Shown: positions 15,520-23,340, counted from the first letter of the stretch. The stretch is 25,638 bases of DNA from an uncultured Anaerolineaceae bacterium (GCA_937967805.1 CALBTC010000434.1:1-25638), one strand, 5' to 3'. The notes: generated by a model not told the origin, from the letters alone. Made by a program: numbers and translations.

Positions 15520-16431
15520 CTAGCCTTTCAAACCAGTCATAGCAATGCCCTTGACAAGCTGCCGGTTGGCAATCAAAAAGATCAGCAGCGTGGGCAGCAG
15601 CACAATGACCGCGCCGGCCATCAGCGCCCCCCAATTGGTGCCGCGCTCCTGGTTGGCCAGGAAAAAGCGAATGCCAATCTGCACGGTGCGCATCTCCGTT
15701 TCATTGGTGATGATAAGCGGCCACAAATATTGGCTCCAGGCACCCAAAAAAGAAAAGATGGCAAAGGCGCTGATCGAGCCGCCGCTGAGCGGCACGACAA
15801 TCTGCCACAAAAAGCGAAAATTACTGGCTCCGTCAATCTGGGCCGAGTCGTGCAAATCCCTTGGCAGCGACAGGAAAAATTGCCGCAGCAAAAAGACACC
15901 AAAAGCACTGGCTAAAAACGGCACGGTCAGGCCAAAGTAGGTGTTGGCCCCCAACGAGTTGCACAGGTCAGTCGCCTGGCTAAACAACAGAAGACAATTT
16001 TTAGGCAGTTCACTGACCAGAACAAAGTTGGGAATAAAGGTGAGCTGAAACGGCACCATGAGGCTGCCCAGAATCAGATAAAACATCAGGTCCCGGCCCT
16101 TAAACTGTAAAAACGAGAAGGCAAAGGCAGCCAAAATGCTAAAGATGACCTGGCAAATCACAATCACGCCAGACTGGATGAAGCTGTTGAGCAGGTAACG
16201 GCCGAATGGCGTTGCGTTCCAGGCTGTAATGTAATTTTCCCAGGTCCATTCACGAGGCAGCAGCGTATGAGGGTTGGCAGAAATATCTTGCAGCGATTTA
16301 AAGCTGGTGAAGATGGCAATAATGATCGGCGTCGCCACAATCAACCCAATCACAATCAAGAAGATTTGCATAGCCAGATCGGTTCTGGTTATCTTGCGTT
16401 TAGGTCTGGAAGTAGGCATGGGAACTGTCAT
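15520..16431 (-). CDS. ugpE: ABC sugar/glycerol-phosphate permease, UgpE/MalG family
   Basis: This is a 303-residue inner-membrane permease with six predicted helices and the MalG-type EAA loop DSAQIDGASNFRFLWQIVVPL, the contact for the transporter ATPase. The N-terminus is cytoplasmic and basic before the first helix. The ATG overlaps the upstream permease stop as ATGA (16428-16431), so the two are translationally coupled. A somewhat unusual insertion with two cysteines (KNCLLLFSQATDLCNS) lies between helices in the middle. With the UgpB-like protein and the partner permease it forms the membrane part of a glycerol-3-phosphate-type importer. The symbol follows context; MalG-type proteins for other substrates look alike. 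Confidence 0.87.
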   Translation of the reverse strand: MTVPMPTSRPKRKITRTDLAMQIFLIVIGLIVATPIIIAIFTSFKSLQDISANPHTLLPREWTWENYITAWNATPFGRYLLNSFIQSGVIVICQVIFSILAAFAFSFLQFKGRDLMFYLILGSLMVPFQLTFIPNFVLVSELPKNCLLLFSQATDLCNSLGANTYFGLTVPFLASAFGVFLLRQFFLSLPRDLHDSAQIDGASNFRFLWQIVVPLSGGSISAFAIFSFLGAWSQYLWPLIITNETEMRTVQIGIRFFLANQERGTNWGALMAGAVIVLLPTLLIFLIANRQLVKGIAMTGLKG

Positions 16432-17321
16432 GAGTAATGAACCCTCCGGCCAAAGCCTCTAAATTGAATGATCGTCATCAGAATAATCAGCAGGGCAAGC
16501 AGGTAAGCCTGGGCCGAGGCGTAACCCCGGAATGGTGTCCCTACAAAGGCATCGACAAAAATAGCGTAAATCATATTAGTCGTGGCCTGCCCTGGGCCAC
16601 CGTCGGTTAAAATATTGATCTCGGCAAAGGTTTGCAGGCTGTTGATGACATTGATGATGACCAGGAAGAAGAGCGTAGGCGACAGCAACGGCAGCGTAAT
16701 GTGGCGCACGCGGTGCCATAAGTTGGCCCCATCCACCTTGGCCGCTTCGTAGTAGGTGGCATCAATATTTTGCACACCGGCCAGGGCGATGATGACGTTG
16801 AAGCCCAACTGTCGCCAGACAACGGAGAGGATAACGGCAGTCAATGCCCAATCCTTCGACGTCAGCCAGTTCACCGGCTCAAAGCCTAACAAACCAATCC
16901 AATGGTTCATGTAACCGACCGCCGGGTTGTACATCCAGCGGAAAATGACCCCGGTGACGGCGCTGCTGATCACAATTGGCACAAAGATGAGCAGGCGGTG
17001 CAGCCAGGAAAGCCGCCGCAGCGGGTAGGCCAGGGCAATGGCCAGGGCCACGGCAATGATAATGCCGGTGGGCACCGTGCCCAGCGTAAACAGCAGCGAC
17101 ACCTTGAGATTATTGTAATATTCGCCGCCGGTGATGAGCTCATTCCAGAGGCGCTGGTAATTTTCCAGGCCAACCTCGCGCACCACCCCGCCAAACGGGG
17201 CAACGCGCGTCAGGCTCATCTGGAAGGAGCTGACAATCGGCCAGAAAACGAAGATGCCCAAAACAATGAGGGTGGGTGCCAGGTAAATGTACCCTTCTAA
17301 CGTATTGAGAACCTTTTTCAA
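16428..17321 (-). CDS. ugpA: ABC sugar/glycerol-phosphate permease, UgpA/MalF family
   Basis: About 297 residues, six helices, with the EAA loop YYEAAKVDGANLWHRVRHI and the typical LTDGGPGQATT segment late in the protein. The start is most likely TTG at 17321: AAGGAG (17328-17333) lies 6 bases upstream and the protein then begins MKKVLNTLEGYIYL just before the first helix. The longer frame uses a GTG at 17348 that lies within a dispersed repeat and has no ribosome site. It is followed by the ATGA-coupled partner permease. It forms the heterodimeric channel with that partner; the nucleotide-binding subunit is not encoded nearby, so a shared ATPase (MsmK/UgpC type) elsewhere must be used. Confidence 0.87.
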   Translation of the reverse strand: MKKVLNTLEGYIYLAPTLIVLGIFVFWPIVSSFQMSLTRVAPFGGVVREVGLENYQRLWNELITGGEYYNNLKVSLLFTLGTVPTGIIIAVALAIALAYPLRRLSWLHRLLIFVPIVISSAVTGVIFRWMYNPAVGYMNHWIGLLGFEPVNWLTSKDWALTAVILSVVWRQLGFNVIIALAGVQNIDATYYEAAKVDGANLWHRVRHITLPLLSPTLFFLVIINVINSLQTFAEINILTDGGPGQATTNMIYAIFVDAFVGTPFRGYASAQAYLLALLIILMTIIQFRGFGRRVHYS

Positions 17322-17341
17322 TGCTTTCTCCTTCTGAAAAT

Positions 17342-17430
17342 AGGACACAGATTTACACAGATAAACACGGATTTGAATCTTTTATCTGCGAAAGCTTGTA
17401 CTGAGCGCAGTCGAAGTATCTATGTTCATC
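17342..17430. repeat. Two abutting dispersed repeats (ACACAGAT/TTATCTGCG and TGAGCGCAGTCGAAG types)
   Basis: Positions 17342-17390 carry GACACAGATTTACACAG and TTTTATCTGCG, similar in wording to the element at 3071-3123. Positions 17394-17430 carry TACTGAGCGCAGTCGAAG, the phrase of another well-known intergenic repeat. They fill the gap between the kinase and the UgpA-like gene, so the operon is interrupted by repeat DNA but probably still cotranscribed. Confidence 0.55.
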
Positions 17431-17458
17431 TGTATCCCATTCATTCATTGTGCTTAAG

Positions 17459-18916
17459 TCAACGCCAGCCAAGTTCTGCACAAAATTGCCGGTAGCGTGC
17501 TTTGAGGGAACGGCCGTCCTTCGGCAAAAAATAATCCACATGGGTGCCCTCGCGCAGATCGTTCCAGCCCTGGGTGAGATTGGCCGCTAACCAGGCAATA
17601 CCCTGTGAGGTTGCCTGCTTGACCTCTGGTCGTAATACCACCCGCTGGGTCAGGTTGGCCAACCGCTGGCACAAACCGTCCAGCGCCGACAGGCCGCCGG
17701 TAATGCGAATCCGCGTCACGCTTTGCCCGGTATTGCTCATCGCTTCCAAATTGATGGCAATCAAAAACAGAATGCTCTCCACAATGGCAACTGCTTTCTC
17801 TTGCAAGGATGTGTCCCCGGAACCATTGCCTAAAAAGTACGGATTTTGCTCGCTGCGCCAAAAGGGGGAGCCCAACCCGCCAATGGTGTTGATGAACACA
17901 GGCGGTGTTTCCACTTCGTTGAGCCATTGTTCCAAATTGGCCGACAGGTCCGGTCCACCCCACTGATCGGCGGCCCATTTGATGGCCGCCCCGGCTCCGT
18001 TGACCGTGCCTTCCAGCAGGTAAGTGACGTGCGCGTCGCTGCTGTTGGCGATGCTGGCTAGCAGGCTGGGATGGTACATGAGCTGCACGCCGGTGGAGAG
18101 GAGGACAAAGGCGCCGGTGCCCACGTTGACAATGAGCGTGCCGTCGTCCAGCTTGCCCGGGCCATGAATAGCGGCATTTTGGTCACCGTTAACGGCCGTT
18201 AATGGAATCTCTGTACCGCGAATGTTGCCAAAGTAAGATTGTGTCGGCTGGCAGTCCGGCAGCAGCTCACGGGCAATGCCAAATTCCTGGAGCAGTTCCG
18301 GGGACCATTGATGCTTCTGCAAATCCATCAGCTGCGTGCGCGAGGCATTGACGTGATCGACAATGCTGGGCTGCCCCTCAACCAGATGGGCAATGACGTA
18401 AGCGGCCAGAGGGCCAAAGATTAGCTGCTTGTTTTGCAACGGCCGTTCCAGTTCCGGGCATTTATCCAACATCCAGCGCAGCTTGCTGGCCCCGTAATGG
18501 GGTGACAAAAAGAGGCCGCTTTTCTTTTTGATGGCCACGCCTTTGCTGGCCAGCGGTTCCAAATATTCGGCGGCGCGGCGATCTTGCCAGCTAAAAACGG
18601 GGGTCAACGGCTCACCGGTTGTTCGGTTCCAGGCCACGATGCTGGAGCGCTGGCTGGCCAGCCCGGCGCAAGCAATGCCCCGCTGCTGTACGATGGGGTC
18701 GGCTAACACTTGCTGCATGACCTGGTGAACGGCCGTTTTAATTTCCAGCGGGTCCTGCTCAATTTTGCTGCTGCTAAGCTGGTTCAGGGCAATCGGCTCA
18801 TCGGCAAAGACCAGCGCGTTCCCGGCAAAATCATAAGCCGAAGCGCGCACGCTCAACGTACCCACATCTAGCGCCAAAATCAACTTGTCCGTTTGCTGCG
18901 TGCCTGAAACTGTCAT
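17459..18916 (-). CDS. FGGY-family carbohydrate kinase, glycerol kinase-like
   Basis: About 485 residues. The N-terminal phosphate loop DVGTLSVRASAYD, the WQDRRAAE block, NASRTQLMDL, NGDQNAAIHG, the VGTGAFVLL strand and LEGTVNGAGAAIKW follow glycerol kinase order, and the C-terminal GGLSALDGLCQRLANL is the FGGY signature. It should phosphorylate glycerol or a related polyol with ATP. Several GlpK-specific positions differ (for example DVGT in place of DQGT), so the substrate is not certain. ATG 18916 is chosen because MTVSGTQQTDKLILALDVGT is the normal length lead; no strong ribosome site is seen there, and a longer frame reaches 19018. It is the first gene of the transport cluster and divergent from the SorC-family regulator, which probably controls it. 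Confidence 0.86.
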   Translation of the reverse strand: MTVSGTQQTDKLILALDVGTLSVRASAYDFAGNALVFADEPIALNQLSSSKIEQDPLEIKTAVHQVMQQVLADPIVQQRGIACAGLASQRSSIVAWNRTTGEPLTPVFSWQDRRAAEYLEPLASKGVAIKKKSGLFLSPHYGASKLRWMLDKCPELERPLQNKQLIFGPLAAYVIAHLVEGQPSIVDHVNASRTQLMDLQKHQWSPELLQEFGIARELLPDCQPTQSYFGNIRGTEIPLTAVNGDQNAAIHGPGKLDDGTLIVNVGTGAFVLLSTGVQLMYHPSLLASIANSSDAHVTYLLEGTVNGAGAAIKWAADQWGGPDLSANLEQWLNEVETPPVFINTIGGLGSPFWRSEQNPYFLGNGSGDTSLQEKAVAIVESILFLIAINLEAMSNTGQSVTRIRITGGLSALDGLCQRLANLTQRVVLRPEVKQATSQGIAWLAANLTQGWNDLREGTHVDYFLPKDGRSLKARYRQFCAELGWR

Positions 18917-19011
18917 GCAAAATACCGTGCCAGGGAATTGTTTGGGTTTCTCTTCCAGTCGCCCCTTTCTTACCAACAGCCCGTTCCCATTGCAAGAAAT
19001 ATCACATGATT

Positions 19012-19025
19012 TGCACAAATTTGCA
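19012..19025. promoter_or_regulatory. Candidate SorC-family operator (imperfect palindrome)
   Basis: TGCACAAATTTGCA is an imperfect palindrome (outer TGCA arms) about 100 bases in front of the kinase start and 117 bases in front of the regulator start. Its position in a divergent control region is suitable, but there is no second copy in the window and the motif is AT-rich and short. Confidence 0.25.
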
Positions 19026-19064
19026 GAACACAGCAGAATTGTCCTGTAAATCTGTGCAGACCAG

Positions 19065-19131
19065 TTTCACCACAAATCGCGCAAAGGGCGCGAAGGATCA
19101 AAGAAAAAAACTTTGCGACCTTTGCGGTTCA
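19065..19131. repeat. Dispersed repeat of CGCAAAGG/CCTTTGCGG type
   Basis: The stretch CACCACAAATCGCGCAAAGG, an A-run and CTTTGCGACCTTTGCGGTT form an inverted arrangement: CGCAAAG (19080-19086) can pair with CTTTGCG at 19111-19117 or 19120-19126. It is of a type widespread in intergenic DNA. It ends about 10 bases before the regulator's ATG, leaving no room for a normal ribosome site. Confidence 0.6.
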
Positions 19132-19141
19132 AAATAAATTT

Positions 19142-20104
19142 ATGGATGCTAAACAAAAACAGCTAGAAAACGCCTTGCACGCGGCGCAAATGTATTACTA
19201 CCAAAACCTGCCCATGAAAACGATTGCCGCTGAGCTAAAAGTTTCCCACTCGACCGTCTCCCGGCTGCTGAGCTGGGCCAGGGACCAGGGGCTGATCGAA
19301 ATTCGCATCAACGATATTCGCGGGCGGGCCGATTCGCTGGAAGAATCGATCAAGCTGCATTACAAAATCCAGAGGGCGCAAATTGTGCCGGTGCCGGAGA
19401 TTGCCGGGGAGCAGGCCTGGCAGGAGCGCGTCGCCCGAGTTGCCGCCAGCCATCTCAACCAATTCATAGAATCCGGCATGATTTTGGGGGTTGCCTGGGG
19501 TGGCACGATCAATCGAATTGCCGCCAATCTCACGCCAAAGTCGCTGGTTGGCGTGCAGGTGGTGCAGCTCAACGGCGGCGAAATTGTCTCCAACCCCAGC
19601 GTCAACCACGCGGGCTGGCTTGTCTCTCAGTTTGCCAACAATTACGAAGCCAAAGCCCACCTCTTCCCCGTCCCCACCTTTTTTGATTACCCGGAAACCA
19701 AGCAGGCATTGTGGCGCGAGCGCAGCATCCAGCAAATCTTGCAGCTGCACCAGCAGGCCGACATTTTGCTGTACACGATTGGCTCACCGCGGGGGCAGCT
19801 TATGAGTGCCACCTATATGGGCAACTATTTGCAGGAAAAGGATTTTATGGAGATGGAACAGGAAGGGGTGGTGGGGGATATTGCCAACATCATGATCCGG
19901 CAGGATGGCAGCTACGAGGGAATTCCGCTGAATGAACGGGCCTGTGGGCCAGAGCTGGAACTGTTCCACAGGGTCGGCCGTTCGATCTGTGTGGTATCTG
20001 GTTACAACAAGCTGGCCGGGCTGCGAGCAGCGCTGGCCGGCGGCTACGTGACTGACCTTATCCTGGATGAGCCGACGGCGCATAAATTGGTTGCGTCCAT
20101 TTGA
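19142..20104 (+). CDS. SorC/DeoR-family sugar-responsive transcriptional regulator
   Basis: 320 residues. An N-terminal helix-turn-helix (about 18-50, MKTIAAELKVSHSTVSRLL) is followed by the SorC C-terminal effector domain, with GMILGVAWGGTINRIA, VVQLNGGEI, a DILLYTIGSP block and late PTAHKLV. SorC proteins bind phosphorylated sugars or polyols and control adjacent uptake genes. It is divergent from the kinase-transport cluster, which it most likely regulates, perhaps sensing glycerol-3-phosphate or dihydroxyacetone phosphate (inference). No Shine-Dalgarno sequence precedes ATG 19142; the upstream bases are the end of a dispersed repeat. It is convergent with the ECF sigma gene. Confidence 0.88.
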   Translation: MDAKQKQLENALHAAQMYYYQNLPMKTIAAELKVSHSTVSRLLSWARDQGLIEIRINDIRGRADSLEESIKLHYKIQRAQIVPVPEIAGEQAWQERVARVAASHLNQFIESGMILGVAWGGTINRIAANLTPKSLVGVQVVQLNGGEIVSNPSVNHAGWLVSQFANNYEAKAHLFPVPTFFDYPETKQALWRERSIQQILQLHQQADILLYTIGSPRGQLMSATYMGNYLQEKDFMEMEQEGVVGDIANIMIRQDGSYEGIPLNERACGPELELFHRVGRSICVVSGYNKLAGLRAALAGGYVTDLILDEPTAHKLVASI

Positions 20105-20108
20105 CACC

Positions 20109-20169
20109 AGGACTGGCAGTCCTTAACTTTTATTTGCCATGACATCTAAAGATCAGGACTGCCAGTCCT
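20109..20169. terminator. Inverted pair of AGGACTG palindromes between convergent genes
   Basis: AGGACTGGCAGTCCT (20109-20123) and its exact reverse complement AGGACTGCCAGTCCT (20155-20169) are each near-perfect hairpins and can also pair with each other into a 15-bp stem around a 31-base loop. They sit between the ends of the SorC regulator and the sigma factor genes and could end transcripts from both sides. The wording resembles a dispersed repeat family, so a terminator role is an inference from position. Confidence 0.6.
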
Positions 20170-20171
20170 CG

Positions 20172-21029
20172 CTACGCCGAGAGGTGGCGCAATTTGTCCG
20201 GGTTGATGACGCTGTAGATGTTTTGGATACGGCCGTTCACCACATCCATGATCATCACGCCAAACAACCTTCCTGCTTCATAAATAAACAGCGCCGGCTG
20301 CCCGTTGGCCTGCCCAATCTGCACCGACGAATCCGCCGGAGCCTGACGGGTGATCCCCAACAGAAAGCGGGCCACCTTGTCTGCTCCGATAATCGGCTTG
20401 CGCGCCGCATGGACCTTGCCGCCGCCATCGGAATATTCCACCACATCCTCAGCCAGCAATGACATCAGGCCAGACATGTCGCCATCGGCACACGCCTGCA
20501 TAAACTGTTCCAGCAGCGCAGTCTGGTCTGCGGCCGATGGCTCGAAGCGCGGCCGTCGCGCCTGGATGTGCTGCCGGGCGCGGCTGACAATCTGGCGCAC
20601 GTTGGCCTCGCTTTTGCCGATGATATCGGCTACTTCGCCATAGTCGTAGGCGAACACCTCGCGCAGCAGGAAGGCAGCCCGCTCCGTTGGCGTCAGGCTT
20701 TCCAACAAAATCAAAAAGGCAGTAGAAAGAGAATCAGACAAGGCACTCATTCCTTCGGCGCTGGGGCCAGTTTCCGTCACCAGAGGCTCCGGCAGCCAGG
20801 GGCCAACGTACGTTTCGCGCTGGACACTGGCCGAGCGCAGGTGGTCGATGCACAGCCGGGTAACGATTGTGGCCAGGTATGCTTTGGGCGATTTCACCTC
20901 GGCCTGATCCACCTTGCGCCAGTGTAAAAATGTCTCCTGCACCATATCTTCCGCATCCATGACGCTGCCCAACATGCGATAGGCAATGCTGAAGACGTAG
21001 GCGCGGTATTGGGTGTAGGTTTCGGTCAT
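20172..21029 (-). CDS. ECF41-type RNA polymerase sigma factor with fused SnoaL-like domain (SigJ-like)
   Basis: 285 residues: sigma region 2 (about 6-70, FSIAYRMLGSVMDAEDMVQE), a linker with PWLPEP (77-82), sigma region 4 (about 105-158, ESLTPTERAAFLLREVFAYD and the NVRQIVSRAR recognition helix) and a SnoaL-like C-terminal domain (about 165-275). WLPEP, DGGGK (201-205) and NPDKL (276-280) are the conserved marks of the ECF41 group, whose fused C-terminal domain takes the place of a separate anti-sigma factor. ECF41 genes typically lie beside a carboxymuconolactone decarboxylase, oxidoreductase or epimerase gene; here an FAD oxidoreductase precedes it. A matching promoter lies ahead of that gene. 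The start lacks a clear ribosome site because a repeat fills the gap. Confidence 0.92.
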   Translation of the reverse strand: MTETYTQYRAYVFSIAYRMLGSVMDAEDMVQETFLHWRKVDQAEVKSPKAYLATIVTRLCIDHLRSASVQRETYVGPWLPEPLVTETGPSAEGMSALSDSLSTAFLILLESLTPTERAAFLLREVFAYDYGEVADIIGKSEANVRQIVSRARQHIQARRPRFEPSAADQTALLEQFMQACADGDMSGLMSLLAEDVVEYSDGGGKVHAARKPIIGADKVARFLLGITRQAPADSSVQIGQANGQPALFIYEAGRLFGVMIMDVVNGRIQNIYSVINPDKLRHLSA

Positions 21030-21050
21030 AACAGTATTCGGTGGTCGGTG

Positions 21051-21092
21051 ATCGGTAATCGGTAAGCCGTAGACGGTTCACCGATTACCGAT
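21051..21092. repeat. ATCGGTAATCGGT inverted repeat spanning a stop codon
   Basis: ATCGGTAATCGGT (21051-21063) and ACCGATTACCGAT (21080-21092) form a perfect 13-bp stem with a 16-base loop. The right arm lies inside the last codons of the oxidoreductase gene (Ile-Gly-Asn-Arg-stop); the rest occupies the gap before the sigma gene, with further GGTCGGTGATCGG repeats to 21039. It may attenuate or stabilise the intercistronic RNA. Confidence 0.75.
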
Positions 21093-22391
21093 GACAAATA
21101 ACCGTTCACGGGCCACCGGCGGTGACTCGGCCAAAATACGCCGGGCAGCCTCGCGGGCGCTGCTGAAGCTGGCTTCGGCCAGCCAGCCGGCTGTGCCTAT
21201 CCAGTCCCCGGCCAGGTAGATGCGGTTGGTCAAGGCGACGTCGGGACGGCCGTTCAAACCATCTTCAACCGCCAGCGGCGTGCGGTTGGCCACCACCATG
21301 TTGGGCAAGAAGCGCTGGTGCACCAGGTGCTGCCGCCAGCCGGGCTGCATCAATTCCAGCAGATTTTCCAGCGAGCCGCGGAAATCGCTCCCATTTTCCT
21401 CTGGACTGAGGTAACGCGCCACCTGAATCAGGGCGCCGCCTTTTGGCGCTAATTTGGCCACGGCCGAATGCACCGAAAGATAGGTCGGTTCGTCCACACC
21501 CAGCGCCAGCAGATTCTGGGGCTGGGGCAAGGTGGTGAGGGCCACGTCCAGCGTGGCGGCACGGACGGGCACGGCCGTTTCCGCCTGTTTGTCCAGCAAT
21601 TTGCTGGGGCAGAGGGAGGCGGCCGTTTTGGGGTCCACCGCCAGCAGGACGGTGCCGGCGATTAGCGATGACGCGTCGTCGAGGATGATTTCAACGTGGT
21701 GATCGGTTTCGTGAACGGCCGTTACCCGCACGCCGGTTTCCATGACCACACCCGCTTCTTCAGCCCGTTGGCGCAGGCCATCAACCAGCACCTGCCAGCC
21801 GCCGTCAACATACAGCACACCTTTGCGCAGCGACATCTGAAAGATGCGTAAAAAGAGGCCGGCGCTCATCAGGTCCGGCGCGTTGATGTAAGTGGTAATG
21901 CGGTTGAGTGTGTGCAGCAGGTCTTGCACGGCTGGCGAGTCTGTTTGTCGGGCCAGCCACTCCTGCCAGGAAAGGTTGGCGATCGTTTCTGGATCGGTTC
22001 GGACCAACCGGGTCATGATTTGAGTCAGCGCCAGCTTTTCGCGCCAGTCCAGCAGCTGCGTTTTCATGATGGTGCCCGGAGAGAGGGGTAGCGGATACAG
22101 CTGGCCTGCCTTGTCCAGGAGCGTGCCGGGAACGTCTGGACTGCCGCTGGTGAAGGGCACATTCAGTTCGGCCAGAATTTTGAGCGCCTCGCCGTTGCCG
22201 TTGAGCGCGTGGGGCCCCAGGTTAAAGTGGAAGCCTTGGCACGTTTGGGTCGTGGCCCGCCCGCCCAGGTGGGCTGACTTTTCCAGAATGGTCACCTGGC
22301 GACCGACGCGGGCCAGGTAAACGGCCGTTGTCAATCCGGCCAATCCGCCACCAATGATGATTACGTCGTGGGGTTTGTGTTTGTTTAACAT
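21078..22391 (-). CDS. FAD-dependent oxidoreductase, phytoene desaturase/protoporphyrinogen oxidase-like
   Basis: 437 residues of the flavin amine oxidase/phytoene dehydrogenase superfamily. The dinucleotide-binding motif VIIIGGGLAGLTTAVYLARV lies at the very start, followed by the second FAD block EKSAHLGGRA. The C-terminal FAD-binding segment NRIYLAGDWIGTAGWLAEASF is intact. The substrate is not evident. ATG 22391 is fixed by AAGGAG (22399-22404) with a 7-base spacer; the longer frame to 22436 would lie within the leader. It heads a two-gene operon with the ECF41 sigma factor, so it is the likely regulon partner. The final residues are encoded by a dispersed repeat arm. Confidence 0.9.
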   Translation of the reverse strand: MLNKHKPHDVIIIGGGLAGLTTAVYLARVGRQVTILEKSAHLGGRATTQTCQGFHFNLGPHALNGNGEALKILAELNVPFTSGSPDVPGTLLDKAGQLYPLPLSPGTIMKTQLLDWREKLALTQIMTRLVRTDPETIANLSWQEWLARQTDSPAVQDLLHTLNRITTYINAPDLMSAGLFLRIFQMSLRKGVLYVDGGWQVLVDGLRQRAEEAGVVMETGVRVTAVHETDHHVEIILDDASSLIAGTVLLAVDPKTAASLCPSKLLDKQAETAVPVRAATLDVALTTLPQPQNLLALGVDEPTYLSVHSAVAKLAPKGGALIQVARYLSPEENGSDFRGSLENLLELMQPGWRQHLVHQRFLPNMVVANRTPLAVEDGLNGRPDVALTNRIYLAGDWIGTAGWLAEASFSSAREAARRILAESPPVARERLFVIGNR

Positions 22392-22420
22392 GCGTCTGCT
22401 CCTTGTGTCTAAGCTTTTAT

Positions 22421-22446
22421 AGGCAGAAAGGTCCAATCATCTGCCT
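22421..22446 (-). promoter_or_regulatory. Leader hairpin of the oxidoreductase-sigma transcript
   Basis: AGGCAGA (22421-22427) and TCTGCCT (22440-22446) can form a 7-bp stem with a 12-base loop at about the expected 5' end of the transcript. The loop contains a fragment of the AGATTGGTCC repeat. A stabilising or regulatory role is possible but unproven. Confidence 0.4.
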
Positions 22447-22457
22447 CTATACCTGTA

Positions 22458-22484
22458 GACGGGAGAGACGGCCGTTTTGTGACA
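22458..22484 (-). promoter_or_regulatory. ECF41-type promoter of the oxidoreductase-sigma operon
   Basis: On the minus strand TGTCACA (22478-22484) is followed after exactly 16 bases by CGTC (22458-22461). This is the -35/-10 pattern I recall as described for ECF41 sigma factors (TGTCACA-N16-CGTC). The implied start site leaves a leader of about 60 bases before ATG 22391. Together with the ECF41 protein encoded two genes down, it indicates autoregulation. The spacer contains an ACGGCCGT octamer. Confidence 0.8.
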
Positions 22485-22515
22485 GTGAAAATAAATTGTT
22501 TACTGTATTTGTATC

Positions 22516-23304
22516 TTATTGCCGCTGCAACGAAAGCGTATAACTGCCCCCAATAATGCCAATTTCGCTCCACCATTCCGTGGCGGTGATGATATAGTCG
22601 CCACTTCGGGGAATGGTATAAATAATTTGCGCATCCAGGTCACCGCCGCCGTCGTCATCCTCGGTTAAAAAATTCCCGTCGGCATCATATAATTCTAAAA
22701 GCGAATCAAAATCGGCGCTGCGCATGGTGACCACAATCCTATCCCCCTCATTCGCAGCAAAACGGTAATTTTGGAGGGGGAGGGCGTCTGATAAATGCCC
22801 ATTTACAGAGTCCCCAAATTGAATTGAACGGCCAAAATCAGAGCCGAGTTCGAGAATATGTTCGGAATCTGCCAGGAAAGGCCCCAAGGATTCCGATGCC
22901 TGGTAGAATAAGAGAAAACCAACGCTTGAGCAAAGGCAAAGCGCCATAAACCCGACAAGGATGGCAATGGCGATGGGCATGGGAATTTTCTTATCGTTTT
23001 TTTTCTGCCGCTTTAGATAATTACTGTTTGTGCGTGGCTCCGAGGAAAGGGATACAGGCTCCGGCACCGGGTGTGTTTTCCTCATCAGCTCTGGCGCTTC
23101 AGGCGTTGCCGAGGCCGACAATGCGTCAAAGGGATCATCAGGCATGCTTGGGGGGTCAATTTCATTCAGCTTGGCGAGCCATTTGTGAGCGATGGGCTCA
23201 TCAACCAGATAAAGGATATCACGCGCTTCCTGGTATCGTTTAGCCAGAATAAGTGCGCGTGCTTTGCGTAGTTGCTCTTTTGTAGACATCATATTTTTTT
23301 CCAT
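22516..23304 (-). CDS. Membrane-anchored PPC-domain protein
   Basis: About 258-262 residues; start ATG 23304 or 23292, neither with a strong ribosome site. The N-terminal 45 residues are a helical pair resembling a TPR-like or Anaerolineae-type repeat (LRKARALILAKRYQEARDIL). A Pro/Ser-rich linker and a basic stretch (KRQKKNDKK) precede one membrane helix (about 108-131). Outside is a PPC-type beta-sandwich (about 160-262) with YRFAANEGDRIVVTM, DFDSLLELYDADG, DDDGGGDLDAQI and GDYIITA. PPC domains usually accompany secreted proteases and bind other proteins or polymers, but no enzyme domain is present here. Function unknown. Confidence 0.8.
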   Translation of the reverse strand: MEKNMMSTKEQLRKARALILAKRYQEARDILYLVDEPIAHKWLAKLNEIDPPSMPDDPFDALSASATPEAPELMRKTHPVPEPVSLSSEPRTNSNYLKRQKKNDKKIPMPIAIAILVGFMALCLCSSVGFLLFYQASESLGPFLADSEHILELGSDFGRSIQFGDSVNGHLSDALPLQNYRFAANEGDRIVVTMRSADFDSLLELYDADGNFLTEDDDGGGDLDAQIIYTIPRSGDYIITATEWWSEIGIIGGSYTLSLQRQ

Positions 23305-23340
23305 ACTTGCTACGCTTTTTCAAATACAATTTTCTCTACT

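Noticed and set aside
18917..19141. Sigma-70 promoter for the kinase-transport operon
   Set aside because: Several weak TTG-TGC-like and AT-rich boxes exist, but none has acceptable spacing with both boxes.
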